Shown: positions 1 to 8,541 of the stretch, piece after piece | Layout of the letters: every line of letters begins with the position of its first letter | Numbering within the stretch: position 1 is the first letter of the stretch | From: Moorella mulderi DSM 14980 | Lineage (GTDB): Bacteria > Bacillota > DSM-521 > Neomoorellales > Neomoorellaceae | Length of the DNA: 64,000 nt | Direction of reading: 5' to 3' | NCBI RefSeq assembly: GCF_001594015.1 | Contig: NZ_LTBC01000005.1 | Span: 1 to 64,000, forward strand | Notes under the pieces: model-generated | The model's database searches: none | Seen by the model: the letters and a program-made list of their open reading frames with translations, nothing else | Told to the model about the DNA's origin: nothing | Position numbers and translations under genes: made by a program

Positions 1-55
1 TCTTGTATTCGGCTATCCGGGTTTCCCATAGTGCTTGCCGTTCGGCTTTGGTCAT
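1..55 (-). CDS. tnpA: IS66 accessory protein TnpA, N-terminal fragment
   Basis: Reading leftward from an ATG at 55-53 gives MTKAERQALWETRIAEYK, the typical opening of IS66-family TnpA (the small protein preceding TnpB and the transposase). The gene leaves the window after 18 codons. An AGGAGG ribosome site lies at 71-66, ten bases before the start. TnpA-type proteins are small helix-turn-helix accessory proteins needed for IS66 transposition; nothing more can be read from this fragment. Confidence 0.75.
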   Translation of the reverse strand, partial: MTKAERQALWETRIAEYK

Positions 56-144
56 AACAAAAAATCCTCCTCAGCTTGTGTTCTGAAGAGGATTATCCCC
101 TATACTTGCGATTGGTGCCAAGGTGGGCTGTATTTGACGCTTAC
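1..144 (-). mobile_element. IS66-family insertion sequence, terminal part (runs off left edge)
   Basis: The element end is read from the terminal sequence at 128-144, which on the minus strand begins GTAAGCGTCAAATACAG. IS66-family inverted repeats characteristically start GTAAGCG. A TnpA-type reading frame starts inside it, pointing out of the window. Directly beyond 144 lies the interior of a hicB-like gene, so the boundary is supported from both sides. The rest of the element, including the transposase, lies outside the window. If the usual 8-bp target duplication applies, 145-152 should recur at the unseen other end. Confidence 0.75.
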
Positions 145-293
145 GCTTCAGTCCCCGCGTTGCCCGGTTGTCATAGGCTGACAACTTGAATGACCTGGAA
201 ACTCGTATCAGTGAAGCTATTAGATTATGCCTGGAAGCAAGTGGAATGAAGTATCGCGAAAGCGAAAAATTGAAGATTTGGGGAGAGGTTTAA
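145..293 (+). pseudogene. hicB: hicB antitoxin remnant, cut by IS66 and frameshifted
   Basis: From 145 one frame reads ASVPALPGCHR, matching the HicB segment around the PALPGC motif. A frame change near 178 then gives DNLNDLETRISEAIRLCLEA, matching the next HicB helix (usually a Gly-Asp-Thr-Leu then Glu-Ala-Ile-Glu-Leu pattern). The frame ends at 291-293. The N-terminal third is missing because the IS66 end abuts at 144. HicB neutralises the HicA mRNA interferase and represses its operon. The combination of an IS junction and a shift inside a conserved stretch makes this a dead copy. Confidence 0.65.
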
Positions 294-364
294 TCCGCAA
301 GATATTACGTGATATCAAAATCGAAACTGAAGAATACGAGCGCTTGAGACAAAAAATATTTTAA
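284..364 (+). pseudogene. hicA: HicA toxin C-terminal remnant
   Basis: A short open stretch ending at TAA 362-364 reads RGLIRKILRDIKIETEEYER and a few more residues. It resembles the HicA C-terminus, where a Gly-Thr-Leu-Arg-Arg-Ile-Leu-Arg-type helix precedes an acidic tail. It overlaps the end of the hicB remnant in another frame and has no start codon, so an internal deletion has probably fused the two remnants. The match is short, so the assignment leans on the neighbouring hicB relic. Confidence 0.4.
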
Positions 365-426
365 AAGACTGCTGCCGTATATTAGGCGGTATTTTTCTAT
401 CTTTCCTGCCTGTCAAAGCCCTGCCC

Positions 427-455
427 TTGACACCTCCAGGAATGTGCCCTATAAT
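427..455 (+). promoter_or_regulatory. Consensus sigma-A promoter of the ylxM-ffh operon
   Basis: TTGACA at 427-432 and TATAAT at 450-455 are separated by exactly 17 bases, a perfect consensus match. Transcription would start near 462, only about 11 bases before the ATG of ylxM, so the transcript would have almost no leader. Confidence 0.85.
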
Positions 456-472
456 TCTTTTCGGTGGTGCTC

Positions 473-841
473 ATGCTCGACGAACTGGCCCGGGTGGCGC
501 GCCTCTATGATTTTTACGGCCCTCTCCTCACCCCCAAGCAGAGGCACTGGCTGGAACTCCACTACCACCACGACCTTTCCCTGGGGGAAATAGCCGATGA
601 AGAGGGGATCAGCCGCCAGGCCGTTTATGACGGCCTGCAGCGAGCCGTCAAAGCCCTGGAGGATTACGAAGCCCGCCTGGGGTACCTGCAGCGGGATCTG
701 GCCCTGCGGGAGCAGCTGGCAGCAGCTATCAGGCACCTGGATAACTACCGCCTGGGTGGTGGTGAGGGAGAGCTGGTTGAGGCTGGCCGGATCCTGCAGC
801 AGCTCCTGGATCTGCCTGAGGGCAGTATGGGAAAAAATTAA
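473..841 (+). CDS. ylxM: YlxM-family putative helix-turn-helix protein
   Basis: A 122-residue protein of the YlxM/UPF0122 family, the standard upstream partner of ffh in Firmicutes; in some relatives it is reported to act with SRP. Residues near 9-45 carry the family hallmark YDFYGPLLTPKQ followed by a sigma-70-region-4-like helix-turn-helix (LSLGEIADEEGISRQAVYD). I take the ATG at 473 because family members begin a few residues before this block. GTG codons at 464 and 467 are in frame, but none of the starts has a good ribosome site. The consensus promoter leaves a leader of only about 10 nt. The C-terminus is a predicted charged coiled coil. Confidence 0.85.
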   Translation: MLDELARVARLYDFYGPLLTPKQRHWLELHYHHDLSLGEIADEEGISRQAVYDGLQRAVKALEDYEARLGYLQRDLALREQLAAAIRHLDNYRLGGGEGELVEAGRILQQLLDLPEGSMGKN

Positions 842-1002
842 ACAAGGCGCAGGTTACCGATCGCGAGGCATAAACGTACTATCGTCCATAAAACGGAGAT
901 GGAGCGGTGATGGTAGGGAGAGGGGCCGGGGTGACCGGTTAAGTAACATTTAACTTGGATAACTCGTGACCCGGAAAATCAGTAACCAAGGGGGTGGAAC
1001 AG

Positions 1003-2346
1003 GTGGCCGTCTTTGCTTCCCTGGCCGACAAACTACAGGAAACTTTCAAGAAACTGCGCGGTAAAGGAAAGCTCACTGAAGCCGACGTCAGCGCGGCCAT
1101 GCGGGAAATCCGCCTGGCTTTACTGGAAGCCGACGTCAACTTCAAGGTGGTCAAAGATTTTATCAGCCGGGTCAAGGAGCGGGCCGTCGGCCAGGAAGTC
1201 ATGCAGAGCCTGACCCCCGGCCAGCAGGTGGTTAAGATTGTCCATGAGGAGCTGACGGCCCTCATGGGCGGCAGCGAGAGTAAAATCAACTGGGCCAGCC
1301 AGCCGCCGACGGTTATAATGCTGGTGGGCTTGCAGGGCGCCGGTAAGACAACTACTGCTGCCAAACTGGCCCGCCTGGTGCAAAACCAGGGCCGGCGGCC
1401 CCTGCTGGTGGCTGCCGATGTTTACCGTCCCGCGGCCATCAAGCAGCTCCAGGTCCTGGGGGAGCAGTTAAAGGTACCGGTATTCAGCATGGGGGAAGGG
1501 AGCAATCCAGTAGATATTGCCCGGGCCGCGGTAGAGCACGCCCGTAAGGTTGGCAGTAACCCTGTGATCCTGGATACTGCCGGCCGGCTGCATATTAATG
1601 AAGCCATGATGGCTGAACTGGCCGCCATTAAAGAGGCGGTTAAACCCCAGGAGATTCTCCTGGTAGTAGATGCTATGACCGGCCAGGATGCCGTCCAGGT
1701 GGCTTCTACCTTTCACCAGCAGCTGGGCCTGACAGGGGTAATACTCACCAAACTGGACGGCGATACCCGCGGCGGTGCCGCCCTGTCCGTCCGGGCTGTG
1801 ACCGGTTGCCCCATAAAATTTACCGGCATGGGGGAAAAAACCGAGGCCCTGGAGACCTTCCACCCGGATCGCCTGGCTTCCCGCATCCTGGGGATGGGGG
1901 ATGTCCTGAGCCTCATTGAAAAGGCCCAGGCCAATCTTGATGTAGAGAGGGCGAAAGAACTCCAGAGGAAGATCCGCCAGCAGGAGTTTACCCTGGAAGA
2001 TTTCCTGGAGCAGATGAAACAAATGAAGAAGATGGGTCCCCTGGATGAAATTATAAGCATGTTACCCGGCGCCGGGAAAATGAAGCAGCTAAAAGATCTC
2101 CAGATTGACCCAAAAGAAATGATCCATACCGAAGCCATTATCCAGTCCATGACCCCGGAGGAGAGGCGCAACCCGGCCATCATTAACGGCAGCCGCAAAA
2201 AGCGCATTGCCGCCGGCAGCGGTACCCGGGTCCAGGACGTAAACCGCCTGCTGCGCCAGTTTGATGAAGCTAAAAAGCTGATGCACCTTTTCACCGAAGG
2301 CGGTAGTAAGAAAAAAATGAAAGGCCGCTTCCCTTTCCCCTTTTAA
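1003..2346 (+). CDS. ffh: Signal recognition particle GTPase Ffh
   Basis: A 447-residue SRP54 homologue that binds signal sequences and 4.5S/scRNA and delivers ribosomes to FtsY. The helical N domain (1-95) is followed by the G domain with P-loop [10 protein letters not shown] near 109-118, DTAGR and TKLDGD, then a Met-rich M domain from about 300 ([20 protein letters not shown]) for RNA and signal-peptide binding. Full length for the family. I use GTG 1003, giving the canonical [12 protein letters not shown] start, with AAGGGGG at 988-994 eight bases upstream. An in-frame GTG at 994 would add three residues and overlap that site. Confidence 0.97.
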   Translation: MAVFASLADKLQETFKKLRGKGKLTEADVSAAMREIRLALLEADVNFKVVKDFISRVKERAVGQEVMQSLTPGQQVVKIVHEELTALMGGSESKINWASQPPTVIMLVGLQGAGKTTTAAKLARLVQNQGRRPLLVAADVYRPAAIKQLQVLGEQLKVPVFSMGEGSNPVDIARAAVEHARKVGSNPVILDTAGRLHINEAMMAELAAIKEAVKPQEILLVVDAMTGQDAVQVASTFHQQLGLTGVILTKLDGDTRGGAALSVRAVTGCPIKFTGMGEKTEALETFHPDRLASRILGMGDVLSLIEKAQANLDVERAKELQRKIRQQEFTLEDFLEQMKQMKKMGPLDEIISMLPGAGKMKQLKDLQIDPKEMIHTEAIIQSMTPEERRNPAIINGSRKKRIAAGSGTRVQDVNRLLRQFDEAKKLMHLFTEGGSKKKMKGRFPFPF

Positions 2347-2362
2347 AAGGAGGTGACTGAAC

Positions 2363-2635
2363 ATGGCAACTAAGATCCGCTTAAAGCGCATGGGGGCTAA
2401 AAAAGCACCCTTTTACCGGGTGGTAGTAGCCGATTCCCGCTCACCCCGCGATGGCCGGGTAATTGAAGAGATAGGTTACTACAACCCCGTCAAACAACCC
2501 GCTGAAATCAATGTGGATGAGGAAAAAGCCCTGCGCTGGCTGAGCACGGGAGCGCAACCTTCAGAAACAGTGCGTGCCCTGTTGAAAAAAGCTGGTGTCT
2601 GGCAGAAATTTGTTGCTGCCAGGGAAGCTAAGTAG
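2363..2635 (+). CDS. rpsP: 30S ribosomal protein S16
   Basis: A 90-residue S16 protein, an assembly protein of the 30S body. The N-terminus [20 protein letters not shown] and the following [12 protein letters not shown] block are family signatures. A strong AAAGGAGGTGA ribosome site precedes the ATG. It lies 16 bases after ffh and 13 bases before khpA, the usual Firmicutes operon order. Confidence 0.97.
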   Translation: MATKIRLKRMGAKKAPFYRVVVADSRSPRDGRVIEEIGYYNPVKQPAEINVDEEKALRWLSTGAQPSETVRALLKKAGVWQKFVAAREAK

Positions 2636-2648
2636 GGGGGAAAGTTTA

Positions 2649-2879
2649 ATGAAGGAATTGTTATTGACCCTGGCCCAGGCCCTGGTAGATCACCCCGATC
2701 AGGTCAGCGTTAACCAGGTAGAAGGAGAAAAATCAGTTATCCTGGAGCTCAGGGTGGCCCAGGAGGACATGGGTAAGGTCATTGGCAAGCAGGGGCGTAT
2801 CGCCCGGGCCATCCGTACCCTGGTCAAAGCCGCCGCTGCCCACCAGGGCAAGCGCGTGGTGGTGGAGATTATCCAGTAG
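2649..2879 (+). CDS. khpA: KH-domain RNA-binding protein KhpA
   Basis: A 76-residue single KH-domain protein (YlqC/KhpA). The GxxG loop is visible as VIGKQGRIARAIRTLVKAAA in the second half. KhpA pairs with KhpB/Jag and binds small and messenger RNAs in Firmicutes, with effects on cell division and elongation. ATG 2649 is chosen over upstream in-frame codons because it has a GGGGGAAAG ribosome site and gives the standard MKELLLTLAQALVDHPD start. Two bases separate its stop from rimM. Confidence 0.93.
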   Translation: MKELLLTLAQALVDHPDQVSVNQVEGEKSVILELRVAQEDMGKVIGKQGRIARAIRTLVKAAAAHQGKRVVVEIIQ

Positions 2880-2881
2880 AG

Positions 2882-3394
2882 ATGGGCCTTGACAGGATTG
2901 GCGTCGGTAAAATTGTGGCTACCCATGGTGTCCGGGGGGAAGTAAAAGTTGAACCCTGGACGGACTTTCTTGGCCGCTTCCGGCCCGGGACCAGGCTGAT
3001 CCTCCAGCGGGGAGAAGAGATAAGGCCGGTGACAGTTGCCAGGGCCCGCCCTCACGGCCGGCACCTGATCCTAAAGCTGGCGGAAATTAATGATGCCGAC
3101 CAGGCCGGAGCTTTACGCGGGGCGCTTCTCAAGGTAGAACCCTGGGAAGTGGAACCCCTCCCGGAAGGGCATTATTATATATTCCAGTTAGTGGGTAGCC
3201 GGGTTTATACTACCGGCGGCGATTTCCTGGGAACTTTAACTGATGTGTTAACCACCGGCGCCAACGATGTCTATGTCGTCAAGGGCGCCGGGAAGAAGGA
3301 AATACTGATACCGGCTTTAAAAGAGGTCGTGCGTAAAATTGACCTGGCCAGGAGGGAAATTAGCGTCGCCCTGCCACCGGGTTTGCTAGATTAG
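2882..3394 (+). CDS. rimM: 16S rRNA processing protein RimM
   Basis: A 170-residue RimM. The N-terminal beta-barrel domain begins IGVGKIVATHGVRGEVKVEPW, a family signature, and a PRC-barrel follows from about residue 95 (YYIFQLVGSRVYT...GANDVYVVKG). RimM binds the 30S head through S19 and helps 16S maturation. Its place between rpsP/khpA and trmD is conserved. The start lies two bases after the khpA stop, suggesting translational coupling. Confidence 0.96.
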   Translation: MGLDRIGVGKIVATHGVRGEVKVEPWTDFLGRFRPGTRLILQRGEEIRPVTVARARPHGRHLILKLAEINDADQAGALRGALLKVEPWEVEPLPEGHYYIFQLVGSRVYTTGGDFLGTLTDVLTTGANDVYVVKGAGKKEILIPALKEVVRKIDLARREISVALPPGLLD

Positions 3395-3406
3395 GAGGCC
3401 TGACCC

Positions 3407-4168
3407 TTGCGGGTTGATGTGCTGACCATTTTCCCCGAAATGTTCACCGGGTTTTTAAATACCAGTATCATCAAGCGGGCACGGGAACAGGGCCATTTAA
3501 CCGTTAACCTGGTTGATATCCGGGACTACGCCAGGAATAAACACCGCAGTGTCGACGACTATCCCTTTGGCGGCGGGCCGGGGATGGTCATGCAGGCCGA
3601 ACCCATCTTCCTGGCTGTGGAGGCTTTGTTACCCGGGGCAGGCGCGGTCAGGCCACCCATCATCCTCTTGTCGCCCCAGGGCGAAGTCTTTAACCAGGCC
3701 TTGGCCAGTGAACTGGCCCGGCAGGAACGCCTGATCCTCATTTGCGGCCATTATGAAGGAGTCGATGAAAGGGTCAGGCAGTTCCTGGTAAACCGGGAAG
3801 TATCAATTGGTGATTATGTCCTGACGGGCGGCGAGTTACCGGCGATGGTCATTATCGACGCCGTTACCCGCCTGTTGCCCGGGGTGCTGGGAGACCCGGC
3901 AGGGGCCACGGAGGATTCCTTTGCCATGGGCCTGCTGGAATATCCCCAGTATACCCGGCCTCGTTCCTTTCGCGGCCTGGAGGTACCGGAAGTCTTGCTA
4001 TCGGGAAATCATGAACAGATAAGACTCTGGCGGCGGCAGCAGGCCCTGGAACGTACCTGGCGGCGGCGGCCGGATTTGCTGGCGAAGTTAGAGTTAAGCC
4101 CGGAAGACCGGCGCCTCCTGGTGGATATTATCCGCCGTGCTGAGAATGAAGAGCTGCAGGGAGAATAA
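3407..4168 (+). CDS. trmD: tRNA (guanine37-N1)-methyltransferase TrmD
   Basis: A 253-residue SPOUT methyltransferase that makes m1G37 and prevents +1 frameshifting. It reads [16 protein letters not shown], then [30 protein letters not shown] and [15 protein letters not shown], which build the trefoil-knot SAM site. The start is TTG 3407, supported by AGGAGG at 3393-3398 with an eight-base spacing and by the family N-terminus. Full length. Confidence 0.97.
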   Translation: MRVDVLTIFPEMFTGFLNTSIIKRAREQGHLTVNLVDIRDYARNKHRSVDDYPFGGGPGMVMQAEPIFLAVEALLPGAGAVRPPIILLSPQGEVFNQALASELARQERLILICGHYEGVDERVRQFLVNREVSIGDYVLTGGELPAMVIIDAVTRLLPGVLGDPAGATEDSFAMGLLEYPQYTRPRSFRGLEVPEVLLSGNHEQIRLWRRQQALERTWRRRPDLLAKLELSPEDRRLLVDIIRRAENEELQGE

Positions 4169-4228
4169 ACTTATTTCGGCACTGGTTGGAGGCCTGGCTG
4201 CTCTTTGGCCCGTGGTCCACTCTTAAAG

Positions 4229-4258
4229 TTGTTTCCTGGTTAAAACCTGTGGTATAAT
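4229..4258 (+). promoter_or_regulatory. Candidate sigma-A promoter for rplS
   Basis: TTGTTT at 4229-4234 and a perfect TATAAT at 4253-4258 with an 18-base spacer lie upstream of rplS. They would give L19 its own start about 30 bases before its start codon, in addition to readthrough from trmD. Confidence 0.6.
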
Positions 4259-4296
4259 AATCGCTGGTGTTACTGGCAGGGAAAGGAGGGGTTAAG

Positions 4297-4638
4297 TTGA
4301 ATATCATTGAAGCCCTGGAAAAAGAACAAATGCGTTCAGATATACCCGACTTTAAACCCGGGGATACAGTACGGGTACATGTCAAGGTGATTGAAGGCAA
4401 CCGGGAGCGCATCCAGGTTTTTGAAGGTACAGTCATTGGCCGCCGGGGGCGGGGTATAAATGAAACCTTCACCGTCCGGAGGGTTTCCTATGGTGTGGCG
4501 GTAGAGAGGATTTTCCCCGTCCATTCACCGCGCATTGACCGGATTGAAGTGGTACGGCATGGCCGGGTCAGGAGGGCGAAGCTCTACTACCTGCGCGAGC
4601 GGACTGGTAAAGCTGCCCGGATTAAAGAAGAGAGGTAA
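4297..4638 (+). CDS. rplS: 50S ribosomal protein L19
   Basis: A 113-residue L19, located at the 30S-50S interface. Signatures include [40 protein letters not shown] and the basic [20 protein letters not shown] tail. TTG 4297 is chosen because AAAGGAGGGG lies just upstream and family members start with an Ile-Ile-Glu-Ala-Leu-Glu-like helix; the frame is also open ten codons further upstream. It is followed by a strong hairpin. Confidence 0.95.
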   Translation: MNIIEALEKEQMRSDIPDFKPGDTVRVHVKVIEGNRERIQVFEGTVIGRRGRGINETFTVRRVSYGVAVERIFPVHSPRIDRIEVVRHGRVRRAKLYYLRERTGKAARIKEER

Positions 4639-4650
4639 CATAGTCGAACA

Positions 4651-4678
4651 ACGGGACTGGTGCTCAAATCAGTCCCGT
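4651..4678 (+). terminator. Hairpin after rplS
   Basis: A perfect 9-bp stem, ACGGGACTG (4651-4659) and CAGTCCCGT (4670-4678), with a 10-base loop. The tail is only GTTTG, so it may attenuate transcription into lepB or protect the rplS message rather than terminate fully. Confidence 0.55.
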
Positions 4679-4722
4679 GTTTGACTAATAGGGGGCGTCA
4701 ACCATTGGAGGAAAGTAAGAGT

Positions 4723-5253
4723 ATGGCGGGGGAAAGTAAGGGTTCGTCCTGGTGGTGGGATTTACTCCAGTCCCTGGTAATCGCCGCTGTTTTAGCTCTA
4801 GTCATCCGGAGCTTTCTTTTTACACCTTTTTATATTCCTTCACCGTCTATGGAACCCACCCTTTACCCCGGGGACCGGATTATTGTTAACCGCCTGGCCT
4901 ACCGCCTGGGGGAACCCCAGCGCGGTGATGTGGTGGTTTTTCGTTACCCCCTTGATCCCAGCCGTGATTATATCAAACGGGTAGTAGCCGTGGGGGGGGA
5001 TACCGTTGAGGCGCGGAACAATGTCCTCTATATCAATGGCCAGCCCCAGCCACGGGCAAGCTATTTACCGCCGGGAGTAGTTTACAGTGACTTTGGCCCT
5101 GTAAAAGTACCGCCCAACAACTACTTTATGATGGGAGATAACCGCAATAACAGTGCCGACAGCCGGGTATGGGGGACCCTGGACAGGAAGCTCATTATCG
5201 GCAAAGCGGTTTTGGTTTTCTGGCCCTTAAACCATATCGGACTTATCAGGTAG
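4723..5253 (+). CDS. lepB: Type I signal peptidase
   Basis: A 176-residue S26-family membrane peptidase that removes signal peptides outside the membrane. One membrane segment (about 12-36) is followed by PSPSMEPTLYPGD, containing the catalytic Ser, then KRVVAVGGDTV with the catalytic Lys and the conserved box GDNRNNSADSRVWG. ATG 4723 has GGAGG at 4707-4711. TTG 4705 is an in-frame alternative adding six residues. The compact size is typical of Gram-positive SipS-type enzymes. Confidence 0.94.
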   Translation: MAGESKGSSWWWDLLQSLVIAAVLALVIRSFLFTPFYIPSPSMEPTLYPGDRIIVNRLAYRLGEPQRGDVVVFRYPLDPSRDYIKRVVAVGGDTVEARNNVLYINGQPQPRASYLPPGVVYSDFGPVKVPPNNYFMMGDNRNNSADSRVWGTLDRKLIIGKAVLVFWPLNHIGLIR

Positions 5254-5317
5254 ACACCCATGACGCCTGAGGCGTAACTACCAGGCTCAGACCTCCATTT
5301 TCAGGGTGGGTGGCAGT

Positions 5318-6133
5318 ATGCCGGCAGGAATAAAGTCCTTGCGCCAGTACCTGAAGTTTGTTGACATTGTGTTGGAAGTAGCCGATGCCCGGCTGCCTGC
5401 TGCCAGCCGTTACCCTGACCTGGGGACAATTCTTGGCAACAGGACGCGGATTCTGGTTTTAACCAGGGCCGACCTGGCTGACCCCGTGGCCACGGCGCGC
5501 TGGCTGGAAGTCTTCCAGGCGGGGGGTACGCCTGCCGTAGCCGTCAATGCCCGGACAGGGGAGGGCGTGCGGGCTTTACGCCAGCAAATGGCCGGTACAG
5601 CGAAGGAAAAAAGGGGAAAACTGGCTCAAAAGGGACTGCGGGCGCGGCCATTAAGGGTGATGGCCCTCGGGATACCCAATGTCGGTAAATCTTCACTGTT
5701 AAATCGCCTGGCGGGACGGGGAGCGGCCCGTACCGGTGACCGGCCCGGGATTACCCGCGGGCCCCAGTGGATCCGTATTGAGGGTAATATGGAACTCTTA
5801 GATACCCCGGGTGTCCTCTGGTCCCACTGGCAGGAACCGGGGACGGCCCTGTGGTTGGGAGCCATTGGTTGTGCCCCGGAAGGTATCCTGCCCGTTACCG
5901 AGATAGCTAATCTGGTGGGTGAATTTTTACTCGGTAAAGCCCCGGAAGTACTGGTGACAAGATACGGTATCACCAGGCAGGAGGCAGAGGGTGCTAATTT
6001 ACTCGAGGCCATCGGTCGCCGGCGTGGTTATCTCCTGCCCGGCGGTATAGTTGACCAGGAAAAGACGGCCCTGGCCCTGGTTAATGATTTCCGGGCAGGA
6101 TATTTAGGGCGCTTTACCCTGGAGCTACCGTGA
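5318..6133 (+). CDS. rbgA: Ribosome biogenesis GTPase RbgA/YlqF
   Basis: A 271-residue circularly permuted GTPase involved in late 50S assembly. The motif order is permuted as expected: G4-like LTRAD near 48, then the P-loop GIPNVGKSSLLNRL near 118, then DTPGVLW near 160. The usual G4 Asn-Lys-x-Asp is changed to TRAD. ATG 5318 follows a GGGTGG ribosome site; GTG 5306 is in frame but has no such site. The N-terminus is slightly shorter than in the Bacillus protein. The neighbours lepB and rnhB match the Bacillus order. Confidence 0.92.
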   Translation: MPAGIKSLRQYLKFVDIVLEVADARLPAASRYPDLGTILGNRTRILVLTRADLADPVATARWLEVFQAGGTPAVAVNARTGEGVRALRQQMAGTAKEKRGKLAQKGLRARPLRVMALGIPNVGKSSLLNRLAGRGAARTGDRPGITRGPQWIRIEGNMELLDTPGVLWSHWQEPGTALWLGAIGCAPEGILPVTEIANLVGEFLLGKAPEVLVTRYGITRQEAEGANLLEAIGRRRGYLLPGGIVDQEKTALALVNDFRAGYLGRFTLELP

Positions 6134-6135
6134 TT

Positions 6136-6312
6136 ATGCACTACTACCTCTACAGCATCGCCGCGGCGGCCCGCGTGGAAGAAGCCAGGCTGCGGTGCAA
6201 ACTGGCTGAAGAGCGTCATTATTTTTACGAGGCAGTTGCCACCGTTATACCGCAACAGCAGGGAGGGGGTGGAAGTTGTGCCAGCCAGCAAGATTACCAT
6301 TGTCATTGCTGA
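6136..6312 (+). CDS. Small hypothetical protein overlapping its neighbours
   Basis: A possible 58-residue protein starting MHYYLYSIAAAARVEEARL with an alanine-, arginine- and glutamate-rich helix. The ATG lies just after the rbgA stop, with GGAGC about 12 bases upstream, so translation could be coupled. The last 35 bases run into the start of the response regulator gene in another frame, and the final residues (rich in Cys, Gln and His) look non-coding. I recognise no family. The first 40 codons have neighbour-like composition, which is the only reason to list it. Confidence 0.3.
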   Translation: MHYYLYSIAAAARVEEARLRCKLAEERHYFYEAVATVIPQQQGGGGSCASQQDYHCHC

Positions 6313-6946
6313 TGACCACCCATTGGTACGGGAAGGCATCCGCAAGATCCTGGAATTAGAGCCGGGTATCCAGGTGGTTGCCGAGGCCAGGGACGGGCAG
6401 GAAGCCATTGCCATGGCCCGGCGCCATCGTCCGGACGTAATTTTAATTGATATTAACATGCCGGGTTTAAATGGTATCAAAGCCACCAAAGTGATCCGCC
6501 GGGAACTGCCCCAAACCGGCATCCTGGCCCTGACCATTCATGATGACGAGGAATATGTTATTGAATTGCTAAGGGCCGGGGTCTCCGGCTATGTCCTTAA
6601 GGACATCGGCGCGGAAGAGCTGGTCAAAGCTATTTTCCAGGTAGCCCAGGGGTACCAGGTAATTCACCCCGGCATTGCCCCCAAGGTAATTGATTATATC
6701 CAGAAGAAGGACCTGCCTGTTACTTTATCTGATGCAGGGCTACCTTTAACGCCAAGGGAACGGGAAATTTTAGTTCACGTCAGCCTGGGGAAGTCAAACC
6801 GCGAGATCGCCCGGGACTTATATATTAGTGAAAAAACGGTAAAAAACCATTTAACGAATATCTTTCATAAAATTGGCGTTAGCGATCGTACCCAGGCGGC
6901 CCTTTATGCCTTGAAACATGGCTTAAGTGGTGGTAATCTTATATAG
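6278..6946 (+). CDS. NarL/LuxR-family response regulator (orphan)
   Basis: A 222-residue regulator. The receiver domain spans about 5-120, with the acidic pair in IADDHPLVREG, phospho-acceptor Asp in VILIDINMPGLNG, and Lys in YVLKDIG. A LuxR-type helix-turn-helix follows (LTPREREILVHVSLGKSNREIA...ISEKTVKNHLTNIF is the region; the key residues are E and the KTVKNH recognition helix). GTG 6278 follows GGGAGGGGGTGG. No histidine kinase is adjacent. It sits as an extra gene between rbgA and rnhB, which are neighbours in Bacillus. Confidence 0.9.
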   Translation: MPASKITIVIADDHPLVREGIRKILELEPGIQVVAEARDGQEAIAMARRHRPDVILIDINMPGLNGIKATKVIRRELPQTGILALTIHDDEEYVIELLRAGVSGYVLKDIGAEELVKAIFQVAQGYQVIHPGIAPKVIDYIQKKDLPVTLSDAGLPLTPREREILVHVSLGKSNREIARDLYISEKTVKNHLTNIFHKIGVSDRTQAALYALKHGLSGGNLI

Positions 6947-6958
6947 GTGGTAAAACAG

Positions 6959-7633
6959 GTGGTCGAAGTGCAGGGTGTAAGCCTGGAGGAGCAGGAACGG
7001 GTAGATGCCCTTTACGCCTGGGAGCGGCGCTTACAGCGCCAGGGTGCCGTATATATAGCCGGCCTGGATGAAGCCGGCCGTGGTCCCCTGGCCGGGCCGG
7101 TAACTGCTGCTGCCGTTATTTTACCACCGGGGTTGTTTATCGCCGGCCTCAATGATTCGAAAAAAGTACCACCCCGCAAACGGCAGGAACTGGCGGGGAC
7201 AATTAAAAAAGCCAGCCTGGCCTGGGCCGTTGGCTGGGCTTCGGTTAAAGAGATTGATTGCCTGAATATCCTGGTGGCCTCCCGGTGGGCCATGTGGCGG
7301 GCCCTCATGGCTTTACCCATTAAGCCGGACCACGTTTTAGTTGATGGCTTGAAACTACCGGGTCTGCCTGTACCCCAAACGTCACTGGTAGGCGGCGACG
7401 CGTTAAGCGCCTCCATTGCGGCCGCCTCGATCCTGGCCAAGGTGGCCCGGGATGAACTGATGGTGGCCTACGACGCTGTTTTTCCAGGCTATGGCCTGGC
7501 TGAAAATAAGGGTTACCCAACGCCAGAACACCGGCGTGCCCTGGCCTATCTAGGCCCCACTTCACTGCACCGCTTAAGTTTTAAAAACGCTTTGGTGGTG
7601 AAAAGCAGGGATTTCCATAAATATGGCGAATAA
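6959..7633 (+). CDS. rnhB: Ribonuclease HII
   Basis: A 224-residue RNase HII that cleaves RNA in RNA-DNA hybrids and removes misincorporated ribonucleotides. The signature YIAGLDEAGRGPLAGPV carries the catalytic Asp-Glu, with further acidic residues in DHVLVDG and KVARDELM. Three GTG codons (6947, 6959, 6968) could start it; I prefer 6959 because AGGTGG at 6945-6950 is eight bases away. The first is directly behind the regulator's stop codon. Confidence 0.94.
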   Translation: MVEVQGVSLEEQERVDALYAWERRLQRQGAVYIAGLDEAGRGPLAGPVTAAAVILPPGLFIAGLNDSKKVPPRKRQELAGTIKKASLAWAVGWASVKEIDCLNILVASRWAMWRALMALPIKPDHVLVDGLKLPGLPVPQTSLVGGDALSASIAAASILAKVARDELMVAYDAVFPGYGLAENKGYPTPEHRRALAYLGPTSLHRLSFKNALVVKSRDFHKYGE

Positions 7634-7689
7634 GTATTAGAGTATTGCCAAAGGTTATGGGGGCCCATTATGGAAAGGAGGTGCCAAGG

Positions 7690-8049
7690 ATGTTGCAGCA
7701 GTATGGGATAATAGCCATTTTCCTGGTTGGCGGGGCAGCTACGGCCATCGCCGCTCTGGCAACCAACTGGCTCCTCCGCCCCAAGGAAAGAGCGGTGGGG
7801 GACAAGGTGGCCACCTATGAATGCGGCCTGGAAACCCAGGGACCAACGTGGGTCCAGTTTAAAATCAGTTACTTCCTTTATGCTCTGGTCTTTTTATTAT
7901 TTGACGTCGAAACTGTTTTTTTATACCCCTGGGCGGTACGTTTTCAAGTTCTGGGGCTATTCGCTTTTATTGAAATGATTATTTTTATCGGCATCCTGGT
8001 AATTGGCCTCTGGTATGCCTGGAAGGAGGGTGCGTTAAAGTGGCTGTAG
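7690..8049 (+). CDS. nuoA: NADH-quinone oxidoreductase subunit A
   Basis: A 119-residue membrane subunit of complex I with three predicted membrane helices. The conserved loop [20 protein letters not shown] and the acidic [11 protein letters not shown] segment are diagnostic. ATG 7690 is preceded by AAAGGAGGTG. It opens an eleven-gene operon; its end overlaps nuoB by ten bases. NuoA lines the quinone-side channel of the enzyme. Confidence 0.95.
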   Translation: MLQQYGIIAIFLVGGAATAIAALATNWLLRPKERAVGDKVATYECGLETQGPTWVQFKISYFLYALVFLLFDVETVFLYPWAVRFQVLGLFAFIEMIIFIGILVIGLWYAWKEGALKWL

Positions 8050-8540
8050 CCAGATTAAAACCGCCAGAGCCTGAAGTACCTGATAATGTTATCCTGTCAA
8101 CAGTGGATTATATGCTAAATTTCTGCCGGGCCCATTCCTTCTGGCCGCTAACCTTCGGCCTGGCCTGTTGCGCCATTGAAATGATGGCTGCCGGCGGCGC
8201 CCGTTATGATATTGCCCGTTTTGGTTACGAAGTTTTCCGGCCTTCGCCGCGCCAGGCTGATTTGATGATTGTGGCGGGAACGGTAACGAAAAAAATGGCA
8301 CCCCTTTTACGGCGCCTCTACGAGCAGATGCCGGCGCCAAAGTGGGTTATCGCCATGGGGAGCTGTGCCATCAGCGGCGGCCCATTTGTGGATTCTTATA
8401 ACGTTGTGCCCGGAGTAGATACTATTGTGCCGGTGGATGTCTATGTTCCCGGGTGTGCCCCACGGCCGGAGGCTTTGATTAACGGCCTCCTGCAGCTAAA
8501 GAAAAAAGTAATCAATCCTAAAGCAGTGCTGGTGAAGTGA
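8040..8540 (+). CDS. nuoB: NADH-quinone oxidoreductase subunit B
   Basis: A 166-residue subunit carrying the terminal N2 iron-sulfur cluster that passes electrons to quinone. Cluster ligands are visible: tandem Cys in [11 protein letters not shown], Cys in [10 protein letters not shown], and Cys in [11 protein letters not shown]. It begins with GTG 8040 inside the end of nuoA, implying translational coupling. Confidence 0.97.
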   Translation: MAVARLKPPEPEVPDNVILSTVDYMLNFCRAHSFWPLTFGLACCAIEMMAAGGARYDIARFGYEVFRPSPRQADLMIVAGTVTKKMAPLLRRLYEQMPAPKWVIAMGSCAISGGPFVDSYNVVPGVDTIVPVDVYVPGCAPRPEALINGLLQLKKKVINPKAVLVK

Positions 8541-8541
8541 A

